The position numbers and the translations under genes were made by a program. The notes beneath the pieces are model-generated. The model searched no databases, was not told where the DNA came from, and saw only the letters and a program-made list of their open reading frames with translations. Shown here in pieces: positions 11,401-22,968 of a stretch of 28,253 nucleotides of DNA. The stretch's first letter is position 1, and the number at the start of each line of letters is the position of its first letter. Origin of the DNA: Butyriboletus loyo (lineage: Eukaryota; Basidiomycota; Agaricomycetes; Boletales; Boletaceae); the NCBI GenBank assembly GCA_038093515.1, contig JBBPSI010000287.1:1-28253 (forward strand), written 5' to 3'.

Positions 11401-14400
11401 AGGAATGGATAACGCCACTTGCGCCACGGCTAGCACCCGGGACGGAGGACGATATTTCGCCAGAACGACGCATCTCTCGAATGATCTCCACCCTCGCCGC
11501 GGTCGCCTGGCCAGGCTGTTGCGTACTGCTCTGGAGACGGTCCATCCAATCAACCACTCGGATATTATCCCTGTCAGAGGGTGAGGTTGCCATCTTGAAT
11601 TGGTCGATGGAGAGCGGCGTCGCCATGTACGGATTATGGAGCTGAAGTGAAAACGGTTGGTCAAGGTGTGGTGCGGCAATGTCGACGACGAACGTCAACT
11701 CACCTGTTTCAAAAGGGATCCGATTATTTGATCCTTGTGGCGGATCTGCGCAAGCAGGTATTCTCGTTTACTAACACAAGGGGGTGGTGATGAGTATGTG
11801 GATGACAATGTTTCGGAAGAGGCAGTAGAGGAATCAGAATCATGCGAGCGGTGTGAATCGCATGATGAAGAACGATTCATCGCTGCCGACATGGAACGGC
11901 AAAAAAAGAAGTAGAAGGTGCAAGTAGACGGACAACAAAAAAAGTTTAGAAGAGCAACGAGAAAAAATATGAGAAGAAGAACGCGCACAACAAGCTGGCT
12001 TAAGTAGCTCCATTGCAATGCGAGCGCCAATGAATATAGCTTTTGGTCGTGCAGTGCTTTTTCCGGTAAGAAAGGATGCGAGAGAGAAAACGGACGACCT
12101 ATTCATCCGTGGGGCCGAATGATCCTGCAGGCTGCCATCATGCCAATCGCAAATTCGACAAACGAGCAAAGCAACCGGCTACCAGTCCTGGAGCATGTCA
12201 TGCGCCGATGTCCAAAAATGGAAAGATGACGGCAATGCAGTGCTTGGGGACGGCGCCAAAAAGTCGGAAGAAAATGGTTAAAGCATCGCAATGGACTTAC
12301 TTTGGGGTAGTTCTAGGTTTCTTTGCCTCGACGATGCAGGGATGACCTGAAGTGGTACAACGCTTACATGAGCTTGCACCCTCCGGAAAGTCGCATTTCA
12401 TCTATTATCATGAACCGGAGATGGACCAAAAGCCAAACCACAGTTGATGACAGCGAAAATGAAGTGACGCGCGTGCCAATCGTGCCCGACCCGGATGATT
12501 TGAGGCCAAGAACATCATATTCCAGTGACAAATTTGACACGTAGTCCAATTCAAGTTGTTCGGTTCAAGGAATAGTAGGGTTTCAGCCAGGGTATGACGG
12601 GGTCCAAGGGAATGATGAGTAAATTGAGCACGTGGATGGCCAGGAGGACGCAGAAATCCATTCGGAGGAAACGCCCACCGGTACCGTGGGTTCCGGACGA
12701 GAAACATGGAGCGCGGAGTTGGTAGATGGTGGGAATACCAGGACAATTTCAATGGGCGTAACATGTGAAGAAGTGATTTGATCGACAAAAGTAGAATAAA
12801 TGTTTTGGACACGAGGTCCCGGAGGTTCAAGAATCGAAATTGCAGTTGCGTCCGTTTCAAAGTCAGACCATGACGCAAAGATCCACATTGGTTGGCGGGG
12901 ACCACGAACATGAGACATGTCAGAGGCGCAAACACGCGGATCCGGAGACATCGTACGCCGTAGAAACACAAGTGTCCGCAATGGTGAGTTGGCCGTAAAG
13001 CGATGAAGAGAGAGTTTGGTAAGCGAGTTAGTAGACAGGCAGGAGGCAAGGGACGGACCTTGAGCCGTTTGCAGTAACTGCATGCTCCAATCCTGAATGA
13101 TCGTGACGTTGGAGCACAGCGATGGAGACGAAGGGGGGTGCAGCAGTACAACGGGTGGGTAGCATCACCGAGCCGAAGACAGGATAGGGTGTCCCCGAGA
13201 CCATACGCGATGCCGAAACCATCGTGGGTGGCCGGCAAGTTCGCGATTCAAGGTGTGGTCGTTCGGGAAAGCGCATCCGTAATGTTAGCAGCACGGAACA
13301 ATCATCGCCGGAGTCGGGTTGTGGTACGAGATGGATGTCGATAGACGAGATAGAGCCGGTAGAGACGGAAGCACACCGCCAATCAATGCGTTCATGCACA
13401 GCGACATCGCATTGGTCGACGTGGGGTGGGCAGTCCGAGTTGTGACGTAGTGGTCGGGCGCAAATAGCCGGCGGGGCAGTGCCACAAAAATGCCGAAGGC
13501 CAGGTTACCGGGTACGCAGCATAACCGGATAACCAACGAGAGAAAAGTCGAAGTTCACGAACGACACAAAAAATGGATGCAGGTGAATACACGAAGAAAT
13601 GAATGCATGCCTCACCGGAAAATAACAGTGCATGGCAGTCGCAAGCACATATGTTTTACGACGATGCATAATGAAAGATATGTTGTCGTCCGGTTCGGTT
13701 GTAGCGGCGGTAGCGCAGTCGGGATGATCGTACGGACATTTGAGAGAAGAATGAAGATGAAAAACCCAAAGGAGGCACTCTCGTCAGCATCACATTATAC
13801 CGCAGGGGAAGAGAAAGCGACAATGAAATAAGAGGAAGACGCACTTCCGTCCACCAGGTGCCGGAGTAACATGAACCGCCCCTCCTCCAGTTCCTCCGAG
13901 CTCACCCGCCCCTGCACTCATGCTCGTACTCGCACCAGCACCCCCAGCCCAATCAGGTACCCACTCAATGACTTCATCATCGTCACTGTCATCATCGCTC
14001 TCGACCAGATTCCCTCGAGAGGCCCCAATCCCGATCCCTGTGTACGTAGCTGGCCGCGGACGTTTCGGTGCACGAGGTCGCTTAGTCGAGGTTCGTACAG
14101 GTGGTACACGGTTCGTAGGCACAGTGGTTCGCACTTGTCCTTGAAGTTCGACGGCTGGTTGTGGCCGTGCCTGAAATTCCGAGCGACCTTGAAATCCTGG
14201 TCCAGGTGTCGCATGTAAAGCAGAGACAGCCTTGTATTGGTATTGTTCCTGTGAGGGGGCGCGTATGTGTGCGTGTACCTGCGCTGGCGGCTGTGCGTGT
14301 TGTTGTGCAGACTCATAGCGAGGATGTGACGGCTGAACCGTGTAACCCGTTTGCACCTGATAGCCTGAACGTGGTCCGAAACCCGAATCTTGGAACACGC

Positions 14401-17386
14401 CATCCATGGGGACACCAGACGATCCCCCTCGTGGCTGCGGCGGCGGCCCAGTTACTGTCGACAAGGAGGTCGAATGTGCGTGGCTAGCGCCTCGCCGTTG
14501 CCCACGTTCATATTCACCTGTCCCTTCACCCTGCCGTGGTACCCATTCTTGTCTCCTTTCTTGCACAAGTAATTCGCCCCTCGACTCTTCTTCGACCGCG
14601 TGTTGAGTTCCATAGACGCGCGACGTTGACGTCCTTACCAGCTCCGATGTTCCTGATAACATTTCCGACACCCGCGAAGACTCCGACCCCATCATTCCTG
14701 AAGATACCCCACTCGCCTGCCCACTTCCATTGTCCTCGTCAAGCGATGACGTTGTATTTGCCCTCCGATGGCTTCCATATGATCCTGCCGGGCCTGTATG
14801 CACCAAAAGACACGTGTCAGCGCTTGTTGAAGCAGAAGTGTGAAAGGCGTGATAATATGATGGATATGAGCCATATTCTGAGGTAGAAGACGGAAACGCA
14901 GAGAGACGGAGAGCGCGAAGGCGAGTCACGTGCAAGCGGAGAGCCAGACGACGACGGAGCACGTCCGGCGATCGTACATCAAGATCGCGTATAAATCAAT
15001 GAAAAAAGAAAAAAGGATATGTCAAAACAAAGAAGGGGGAAAGAAAGAAAACAGAAAACACGGAATGAGGTGCCTTTAAACCGCTCCGGAGGGGAGAGCA
15101 CAAATATGGTCGATGCGACCACCGACCACCACATTCAAAGCTAGAAGGTCAGAAGTGATGACAGTAAATGACGCATGACCGAAAAGCCAAGGTCCCACCA
15201 TGTCGGCAGGTTCATGTCCAGGCCAGTCACAGTCATGGAAACTTCCGCATGCCACACTATGACTGGTGCTCTATGAACACCCCGGATCGCCCGTACCAGG
15301 GTTATCTCGGAGTGTGGAACTACAGGCAGAGAAATCACATGGATTGCACTTTGCACTTTGCACAGCGCCAAGACGCCGAATGCCCTGACTAGCGCATAGA
15401 CCTTTCAGGGAGAGAGACAAGTCCTCAGGATGGCAGACACGAAAACTAAGCCAAAACCGGACCGGAGCACGATTGCAGTGACAAAATGGGAAAACACGAG
15501 GCTCAATCGCCGAAACCCATGGCAAGACCACCCAGGAATGTTCAGCGACCAAAAGTCAACAGTGCCAGGGTAAAATACCCAAGCCCGTTAAGAAATGGCA
15601 TCATTTGCAAAGTGGAAGATGCAAGATAGAAAGGGAAATTTAGAGGGTGTGAGAAACTGTGACTCACCAGTATCGCTCGCGGGAGTATTTGAGTGTGTTG
15701 GAGGTGTGATCCTTGAAAATGAGGATTGTGGAGATGAGTGAGAGAGTGTGTGTGTGTGCGGAATGGCGGCAGAGGGCGGAGGATAGATATCATGCTGTTC
15801 AAGGAGGAACAATATTAGTCTCCGAGCATGAAAAATGCAGCGATGCGAAGAGCGACAGAGGAAAATATCAAAGCAAGTCCCCATGAATATGAGCACCCCA
15901 GAACCAACTAGTTTCACAATCGGTTGTCGACAGGTCCCAATGTAAACGAGGAAGACGGAATAGGAAGCAGAGGTAGATATTACAGAAAGGTTGGACGCAC
16001 AAGCGATGATAGGCTGTGACTGGGTTGAGCATTGAAATACATTCTCGGAGGCTCATTGACATGCTCCACGGTTATGGCTACGTCCGCATCCGATCCTGCT
16101 GAAGCAGAGTAATACTGTTCCGCGGTGTGAAGGTAGGGGTCATTTTGAGCGACAACAAAGTGCGATGGCGAAGCAAAAGGAGGATTGACCTGTGTTTGAA
16201 TATGGTATTCTACAGGCGCGCTGCGTGTGTCGGAGGTGTTCGGCTGGTCTTGTGATGTAGGAAACTTGGTGGCATGTTCTCGAGACTGACTCTGCGTGCG
16301 GTGAGATTGCAATTGTGATGGTTGTGGTGGAGGATTAGAATAAGGCGAAGGTAAGGAAAGTAGTTCTTGCAAACGCTGGCTCGCAAGCCCTAGTGGAGGT
16401 GAATGGTGCTCTTCAGTCTAAAATATGCGTGAGACGAAGTGAAGATAGGTTATATGCGTTGGAGAGAGATTTCTGACCAGATTTTCTGCTCTCCTTTGTT
16501 CGTATTGCTCTGTCCGGCCTTGTCCTTGCCCAGGGGGATCAGTTTGTACCTGGCCTTGTGGTATCGTAGGGTCATTATGGCGCGGACCTCTTTGTCGACG
16601 CGAAATAGGTACAATCTGGCGATGTTGCACGGTTTGATGCTGCGACTAGGAAGGTGGCTGAGGATGTTATTGATCAGCCTCGCTGAGGGAACTCACCCGA
16701 TGTAAGCCAAAGCCAGATGCACTTTGGAGAAACTGAAGGGCATCGCCACCGGTTGAAGCGGAACCCGAATTGCCACCTGGGGCGGCATGAAATGCAGAAT
16801 CGGGTGCGGTGAGTGAATTGTCCACGGCAGAAAAAGACAGGTCGAAGGGTGCATCCCATCTGCTGGGATGGTGATAGTCGGGAATGGTGCTTGCGTGTGC
16901 CGGGTCGTAAAAGGACAATGCGGAGACGATCATTGATGAAGGCGGGGATGAAGCAGAGGAGGATGGGCCAGATAAAAATCGATTGGTGTTGGCAGGAGCG
17001 GAAGTAGATGAGGGGTAGAACGAAGTCGCGGGAGCTTGGTGAGAGTGGTCGCTTAAGGAAGGTTGTATGAAATGGGACTCGGAGTGTGGGAGGATGGGGT
17101 GGGAGGTAAGGCGGGAACGATGATGGGAAGAGAGGGAGGTGGAGGGAAGGGCAGCAGAAGTCTGATGTAGGTTGGACTGAGTCGTCCTGGGTGCTACAAG
17201 GGAAAGGGTAAGCGAGAGAAAGAAGAGAGGAGGGATGATCGCGCGGGATCTATCTGCATGTGACAGGAAATGCAACAAAGGACGGGAGAAGACTGATCGA
17301 GGGGGACATACGGAGAGCTTACCTCCGGTGCTGTTCAGACTGGATGAGAATTCCGCATCTTTGTTGGGTGTCCGGCGGCTTTCCAT
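8462..17386 (-). CDS. Large Zn2Cys6 fungal transcription factor with fungal-specific (MHR) domain, 24 exons
   Basis: Nuclear DNA-binding regulator, 1619 residues. Exons: 17386-17323, 17193-16697, 16645-16478, 16417-16001, 15794-15668, 14877-13845, 13092-13059, 12401-12301, 11770-11704, 11641-11147, 11083-11053, 10994-10883, 10821-10803, 10746-10668, 10611-10401, 10329-10113, 10055-9954, 9896-9797, 9742-9706, 9648-9552, 9494-9413, 9349-9306, 9245-8647, 8588-8462; every junction keeps phase. Residues 1-768 are Ser/Pro/Gln-rich with an acidic patch (ESDDDSDDDE). The zinc cluster has Cys 773, 776, 783, 792, 795 and 802 (C-x2-C-x6-C-x8-C-x2-C-x6-C). A coiled-coil linker follows (NKREYLLAQIRHKD, 814-827). 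The regulatory domain spans about 1002-1400, with ICAISSRYYGEK, SRLVMYSFGFQ and DGHFIFASFASAF. Exons 7, 11, 13 and 19 are only 34, 31, 19 and 37 nt. Introns 4-8 are 206-790 nt; later ones are mostly 50-70 nt. The target genes are unknown. The extended N-terminus (exons 1-5) is less certain than the rest, and an in-frame ATG at 17476 is an alternative start. Confidence 0.88.
12402..13058 (-). other. Intron 7 of the Zn2Cys6 gene: 657 nt with no internal AG
   Basis: Donor AAG|GTCCGT at 13058, acceptor ATAATAG ending at 12402. It separates CSYCKRLK from MKCDFPEG inside the zinc cluster. Reading the plus strand, there is not one CT (minus-strand AG) from 12404 to 13058, so the first AG after the donor is the acceptor. 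A TACTAAC box occupies 13033-13027 with its branch adenosine at 13028, about 30 nt from the donor and about 626 nt from the acceptor. Confidence 0.88.
13093..13844 (-). other. Intron 6 of the Zn2Cys6 gene: 752 nt, AG-free for its last 516 nt
   Basis: Donor GGAA|GTGCGT at 13844, acceptor TTCAG ending at 13093; it joins GGRK to IGACSYC in phase 2. Before the acceptor there are only three AGs: two in GAGAG (13782-13778), only a few nt after a CTGAC branch-like box (A at 13784), and one GAG at 13612-13611. The remaining 516 nt hold none. Confidence 0.82.
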
Positions 17387-20300
17387 TGCGGATAACGGTC
17401 GAGTGATGCAAAATATGCTGCGAGTACGAGACCAGGAGGAGCAGGCGGAGACGGTAGTGTCTGAGCGAGCGGTCAAGCTTCAAGAGCAATCGATTGAGAG
17501 ACGGGGTGTGGTCGCGCGGTGGGGGGGAATGGAACGAGGCGCGCCCAAGAGGGAAATGAGGAGTGGGCTGGGAGGGATTCTCGATGAGACTCGTTGCCGG
17601 GCTGCGAATCGCGGTCCGTGAATGGAAAGGAGAGGACTAACAGAATGTCATGTTGCTTTCGACGTCACGCGGAGGACTGGATATTAAGTACCTCGGTCAA
17701 GTCGCGCCACCCACGTTCTCCTCCTCTTCTCGGACACCGCCACTACTGCTCCCGCTCGGTTGACCGTCATAGCCGGCACAGTCTTTGAGTCCTCCCTGCC
17801 TCTTTGTCCCCCGCGTCGCATTGGCAGTGAACTTACCTGCCTTGTTTTTCACTGGATCGTCGGACACGCCCAAATTGACCGTACGTGCGACTCGCTTCGA
17901 CTCTCATGGGAATTCACCCCTATACGTGGGAATCATGCCCTTACTCGCGAGCAACTTACTCCAGCGGTCCTGTCCACATGGTCCGCAGTACCGCCCATGA
18001 TGCTTTCGATGTCGGTCTACTCCTAGGCAATACCGTGCATCGCGTACTCCTCTGATCTCTCACCGTCCATTTAATTCAATAATCGATCGCGTCAACCATC
18101 TCTTTCCCGTTGTCCTAATACAGAGTCAAAACGTAGTACTGTCTCATTTCGACCCTAGTAGGTTCGTCATGATCCCGGTGTGACATTACATAACAATGAG
18201 TTCCTTGTGATCGTCACATTACTCAGGTTCGTCGTCCCTGTGACAACCTCTCGAAAGGGGACAGTACGCTGCCAAATTTTCCTACCTTGACTCTGGATCA
18301 CCGTTCTTTGTCAAAGTGAGATCCTAAACCTGACTTGGCTCGCCACGCCGCCCTTGCGACTCACAGACACAATGCTTGTACCGCAGACGCGTACCCATAC
18401 TAGTCTGACCTCGGAACATGACACGCTATAATTAATTACCTGCCGTACCATTTCGTCCACTCAGCGCTCAATAAGCGGACGTGTATAGCTATTCATCCGT
18501 CGGGATCCCACTACTAGTACAGTAATGGCTTTGTTTCAGTCCTTTACACCGTCATTCATTATGGCCTTTTTCGGCACAAACCACCATGATCTTATCTAAC
18601 TCCTCGTCTCCCTCGGCGATTGACTTATACTTGGAACGGTGGTTCTGAGGATATTGGTATTCTTATTTGTCCAATCTTTCCCGTCCAAACATATATGTCA
18701 CCGATGACCAGTTCGTCCATCACTTACTGAGGCATGGCTCATACTGCAGTTTACAAGCTACTGCGTTGGAAAGAATAAATGGGTATTGAAATGATGTTGT
18801 GTTCGTAACGAGATGAAACCGCGTGCACAGGGATATGAGGCGTTTCATGGCAAGATCCGAGAGATCGGGTCGATGAACTTCAGCATCTGAGACCTGGAAG
18901 TCATACCGCACACTACCAAGGGGATATCTCACAATTACAGGACTGAACAACGCACGGTGCCGCGGAGTAATAAGGAAACCCTTGAATGGAAACAGTTGAG
19001 TGTGACTGTGACACGAACCGTGACAAGCTTGAAGCTCCTCTCACTAGCACTCCTGTCTTGCCGCATCATTGCCGTCCGTGCCGAATTGCCCGAGTTCAAA
19101 TATTGAATCACAGATCGGAGCAGTGTGACCCGAGCGAGCTTGACAAAATCTTTCATGACGCCCCTAAAACTTGGGACCCGTCTCTCATTTCACAGAAAAA
19201 TAAAAATAAAGGTCCAGATGAATGGCAGTTTACCGAACTAGAGAGTATTATGTACGCTTCCGAACCCAACAGTGTGGTTGTGAAGGGTTGACTGTTTTTT
19301 TTTTGCAAGGCAAGCATGATAGGGCGCTCATGTGGTGATTCAGAATTCGATTAATAGGGATGCTTTGCTTCGTGAGACATTTTTCAAATGGTGTTACCTT
19401 GGTCTGCTAGCCTGGGTAACGTACGTATCGTTGGGGTTGACGTTGAAACGTTGACTCATGTCTTATCCAGCTAGCGATCTTGTTTCAATCCATTTTCAGT
19501 CGTGGCTTGTCCCGCTCGTTTCGGCTGGTTCCACATCCTCGTTCGCCGCAGTCGCCATTGCTCTGGTACCCACAATCGCCATCGAAGCGTCTTCACATCC
19601 CCTGCACGTCCATATGGCTTTGTGGCCCGTCTTCTCCACTCAACACACTTTCACCTTTTATGTGTTCCCGTTCGCTGATGGGTGCTCTTGGTATGTCCAC
19701 TTCACCTCCCGGATCGTCTAGTTCACTGCGAGTATATGCACACTCAACTTGCATGCTCGACGGTTTCGTGTCGTCGTCCTTGCCCGTTTCGTCCGCGATG
19801 TCACCCGATGGGTTGGGGTCTTGTGGAGGGTGCCGCAGGTATATCGTCGTGTTTCGAGTTGTGCTGACATTCCAGGTCGACGTCAATCGTTGAGCGTTCG
19901 TGCTTCCTCCTACCTCGATCTACGCATCTTGGCGCATTTCTTCTCGCCCCCCCTCAGTCTCCGCGCCTCCGCGATCATGCGCGGCACATTCATTTGTTGG
20001 ACGTGAACTATGTGGACTAGTCTCGTGTCTGCGGTTCGCCTTTGGCTCGACCTAACCCGTCCCTGGCCTTGCGCACCCTGCGCACGTCATGTCTAGGTTC
20101 TTGACGCTAGCAGTCTCGTCGTCGACCAGGTGATTCGTTCTTTGGGTTCTGGGCCGCGACGTACGTGCAACGGACCTCGGCGCCCTCGCTGTCGTCGTCC
20201 TGGTTGTTCGCATTGGCTGTGAGGCTCACGTCCCGCCAGTCGCCTGCTTCGTGGCTCCTTCCTTCCCTCTTCTCGCTGCGACTTCCTGCCAACCGTCCAC

Positions 20301-21035
20301 TTGCGGGCTTGAGCGAACGAATTGCGGCTTGTGAGTCGTGACAGTGGGTTGTATGGGTTTGGCGTCTTGCAGGTACCACTCGAGTTCGGTCAAGTCAGTT
20401 CAGCATCATAGTATCCAGCGGTTCACCGTATGAAACCGTCTCGTTTCAGCCGTCCCCTCGGAGGTCCGGGACATCCAACTGTCTCCGTTTCGATCTGAAA
20501 TATTGTAAGCAAGTTGAACTTGGCGTCCGCGGATTCTGAGTTCGATTGAGGAAACCGGAGTTACGTGTGGCAAACTCCATGGAGACCGTCACGTGCCATA
20601 TGGTAGAGATGCATGGCAACAGGACCAATAGAAACAAACATATGCACCAAGTAGTACGAGAGTCGTGCGTCATGACTCTGAGCAAAGCACAATTGGCTGA
20701 CATGAAATCCAAAACGTTCTCGCTTAACCCCACACATTTCCGGTACGACGTTTAGCATTATGAACTAGTGTACTATACTCGGAACAAACCTATTCTACAA
20801 TTGACTATCATCCTGGCCAACAGGCACCCACCCCATGGCAAATAATATCACCAGGGTGAAGCCCAACCAATCAAGTCCAGACACAACCTAGTATAAACAA
20901 AAATGAGAGCGACAGCAAAACGAGCGACAGCAGTGAAGCGACGAGTACCCAAGTTGAAGGTCATTCAAGAAAAAAAGTTTCCTTCCTGTACCCAAAAAAA
21001 GAAATTTACAGTAAAACATGGTTTCAGATGTCATC
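17387..21035. other. Long region without a recognised gene
   Basis: It includes the promoter side of the transcription factor gene and the 3' side of the DUF6534 gene. All ORFs are short and match nothing I know. The most protein-like is a minus-strand ORF at 19593-19886 (97 codons, hydrophilic, acidic, ending in HMDVQGM), with a second, basic minus-strand ORF at 20107-20379; I could not join them with convincing splice sites. CpG is not depleted here, so this does not look like old methylated transposon sequence. No tRNA, rRNA or repeat was seen. Confidence 0.5.
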
Positions 21036-22643
21036 TCAGACCGGCAGCGAGCCAACTTTGTCTCGTGCGTTCTCACACTGCTTCGGGCGACCACACATCT
21101 GATCGATGGTGCTTTTTACATGAAGTTGATCACTGGTCGTCGACTGACACTGCGAAGATGAATCATTGCCTGCCCAGTTTAATGAAGGGAGCTGAGCGGG
21201 ATGGAAAATGAGCGACGATAACGTCAAGGCAGGCAAGCAGCTCACCATTTGGCCCGTGGCAAACGTAGCGCACAGCTCTGCCTTGAGCGACTCGCGGCAA
21301 AGAAGATGGTCCAAGAGAGTCTTCCAAAAGGAGAGAAGAAAGGAATCAAGTCAATGGACGGCACACCTTCGTTCCGTCGACGGTACTCACATTCGTGTAG
21401 ATACGACCGATGGGGAAGGCAAACATGCCATAGAACTCCGTGTTAGGGACAATGACAAAAGAGAGCAAATTACCCAAGGTGAAGATCACGGCGAAGAGAC
21501 CTGACTGGATGGCACCGCGGATAAGTCGGTTGAGAACTGTATCTGTTCTGCGGAAACCGGTTCGCGAACGGGTAAAGATGAGGACCAAAGTAACTTGTGA
21601 TTATAAATAAACGTGGTGATCTTATATTTGGAATAAACGAGCGTACTGGTGATGAACAGGTCCACGAGGACCTCCGTGACCAACCAGGCGATCACGATGG
21701 GCGTAATACGTGGTAGCTGAGACAAACTAGAGAATGATGATCAATTTGACACAATATCTCATTCGTGAAACATACACCAAGATGATCCAAACCTCAATGC
21801 TGCAAGCGAATCCCAGAATAAACGAAGAAATCGACAGCACGATGACCACGCTATATAGGATCTTGCTGTTGGTGAGACGCCAAATTCTACGACATATGAG
21901 ATTTAGTTTGAGGTCGGGTTGGTATGGTATGTCTGTACACTTGCCTGAACCCTAGGAATATCTGCGTCACCACGGCAGCAAGCGAGATACAGACTGGTGT
22001 AACTTCGTACGGCCATTGAGCAACTGCAAGGGCGGTCGTTAGGGCCAGACTGAATAGGCAACATGATTACTTACGTCCAAGAGCTGCCGGATTATTATAG
22101 TCCGTAACGCTGGAATGCACTCAACATGAGTAGACACGAAGGCTAAAAAGGCCACGAACGTATAAGTCCACACCAAATATATGGCTCTGCGGAAACAATT
22201 GAGCTATTTCCCAAATAGTGAAGTAACAGTACTCACGATGCGCTGTGGAACGTATCCAAAAGGAAAAGGAACAACACCATATACCTATAACCATTCGTCA
22301 AAACTGGACATTCGTGGAGTGGTGGGTGACTGACTTCGTCACTGGCCGATCATTGAATTCTGGCGCGAGGTTTGAGTAATAGTGGACTGATCTTTGCTAA
22401 TTCTACTCACTCGTCCGGTAGTACAGCGCGAACTGATACGTGACGAGGCCATACAAGAAAGTATTGACTTGATCCGTAACAGGTCAGTTGAGGTCGCCAA
22501 ACTGACGTCGACGATAGGGATCATCGATACTCACAGAATACGCCGAGTAGGAGTACACCTATCGTTCGATCCCGTCAATACGATCCGTTCCACAACACGG
22601 ACACCCCGTTGCACGCACCGATGGTTGTGTCATACACGCCCAT
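21036..22643 (-). CDS. DUF6534 family integral membrane protein
   Basis: A 310-residue protein with about seven predicted helices, typical of the DUF6534 family that is expanded in Agaricomycetes. Its function is unknown; a receptor-like or sensing role is only a guess from the seven-helix layout. Exons: 22643-22619, 22558-22535, 22467-22411, 22359-22335, 22284-22237, 22186-22160, 22109-22075, 22023-21945, 21886-21778, 21716-21647, 21593-21391, 21320-21246, 21191-21036; all phases agree. Family hallmarks: GVLLLGVFFNTFLYGLVTYQ in helix 1, FLLDTFHSAS, WTYTVTDYNNPAALG, IWRLTNSK, and the end block RTGFRRTDTVLNRLIRGAIQ followed by FYGMFAFPIGRIYTNTLLD. Exons of 24-27 nt alternate with introns of about 50-70 nt. 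Intron 8 uses a GC donor (CAG|GCAAGT). The last intron (21245-21192) is 54 nt, in frame and stop-free, so it may be retained. The C-terminal tail after TLLD is hydrophilic and poorly conserved. Confidence 0.87.
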
Positions 22644-22968
22644 TCTGAGTCCCGGTTGTTAAGTCAAGAAGAGCAGGACGATTGAAGAACACCTTCAGCG
22701 GTGGAGGATAGGGACGGGGGACTGACCCGACTCATTGGGCAGATGGCGTATTCACCGAGTCAAGTCTCGTACAAGTCCGCCAGATCGCAAAGAGATTTCT
22801 TATTTAAAAGTGCCATAACGGGTCATGCCGTAAGAGGTTGACTGCCAATCTGAGAAGCGCATAGTATTGAACGTGCCGCCGAAAAAAAAAAGTGCTGCTT
22901 GGCTAAGTAGCCAACATAGTACTCTATAGTAATTTTCGTACCTTGACCTGAGGCTACTACAGAGTACT

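Noticed and set aside
12408..13238. A 276-codon minus-strand ORF over the zinc-cluster exon
   Set aside because: It exists because the intron lacks AG and therefore lacks TAG stops. The sequence beyond CSYCKRLK does not complete the zinc cluster, whereas splicing to 12401 gives all six cysteines with perfect spacing.
13790..14962. A separate gene starting at the ATG of 14962
   Set aside because: The frame joins in phase to exon 5 on one side and to the zinc-cluster exon on the other, so it is best read as exon 6 with intron sequence at its start. An internal promoter in intron 5 remains possible.
17384..17476. Upstream in-frame ATG at 17476 as the start of the Zn2Cys6 gene
   Set aside because: It adds 30 residues in frame, but nothing in the sequence favours it over the ATG at 17386; 5' mapping would decide.
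18986..19291. A 101-codon plus-strand ORF as a small gene
   Set aside because: No recognisable domain, no supporting splice pattern and composition like its surroundings; length alone is not evidence.
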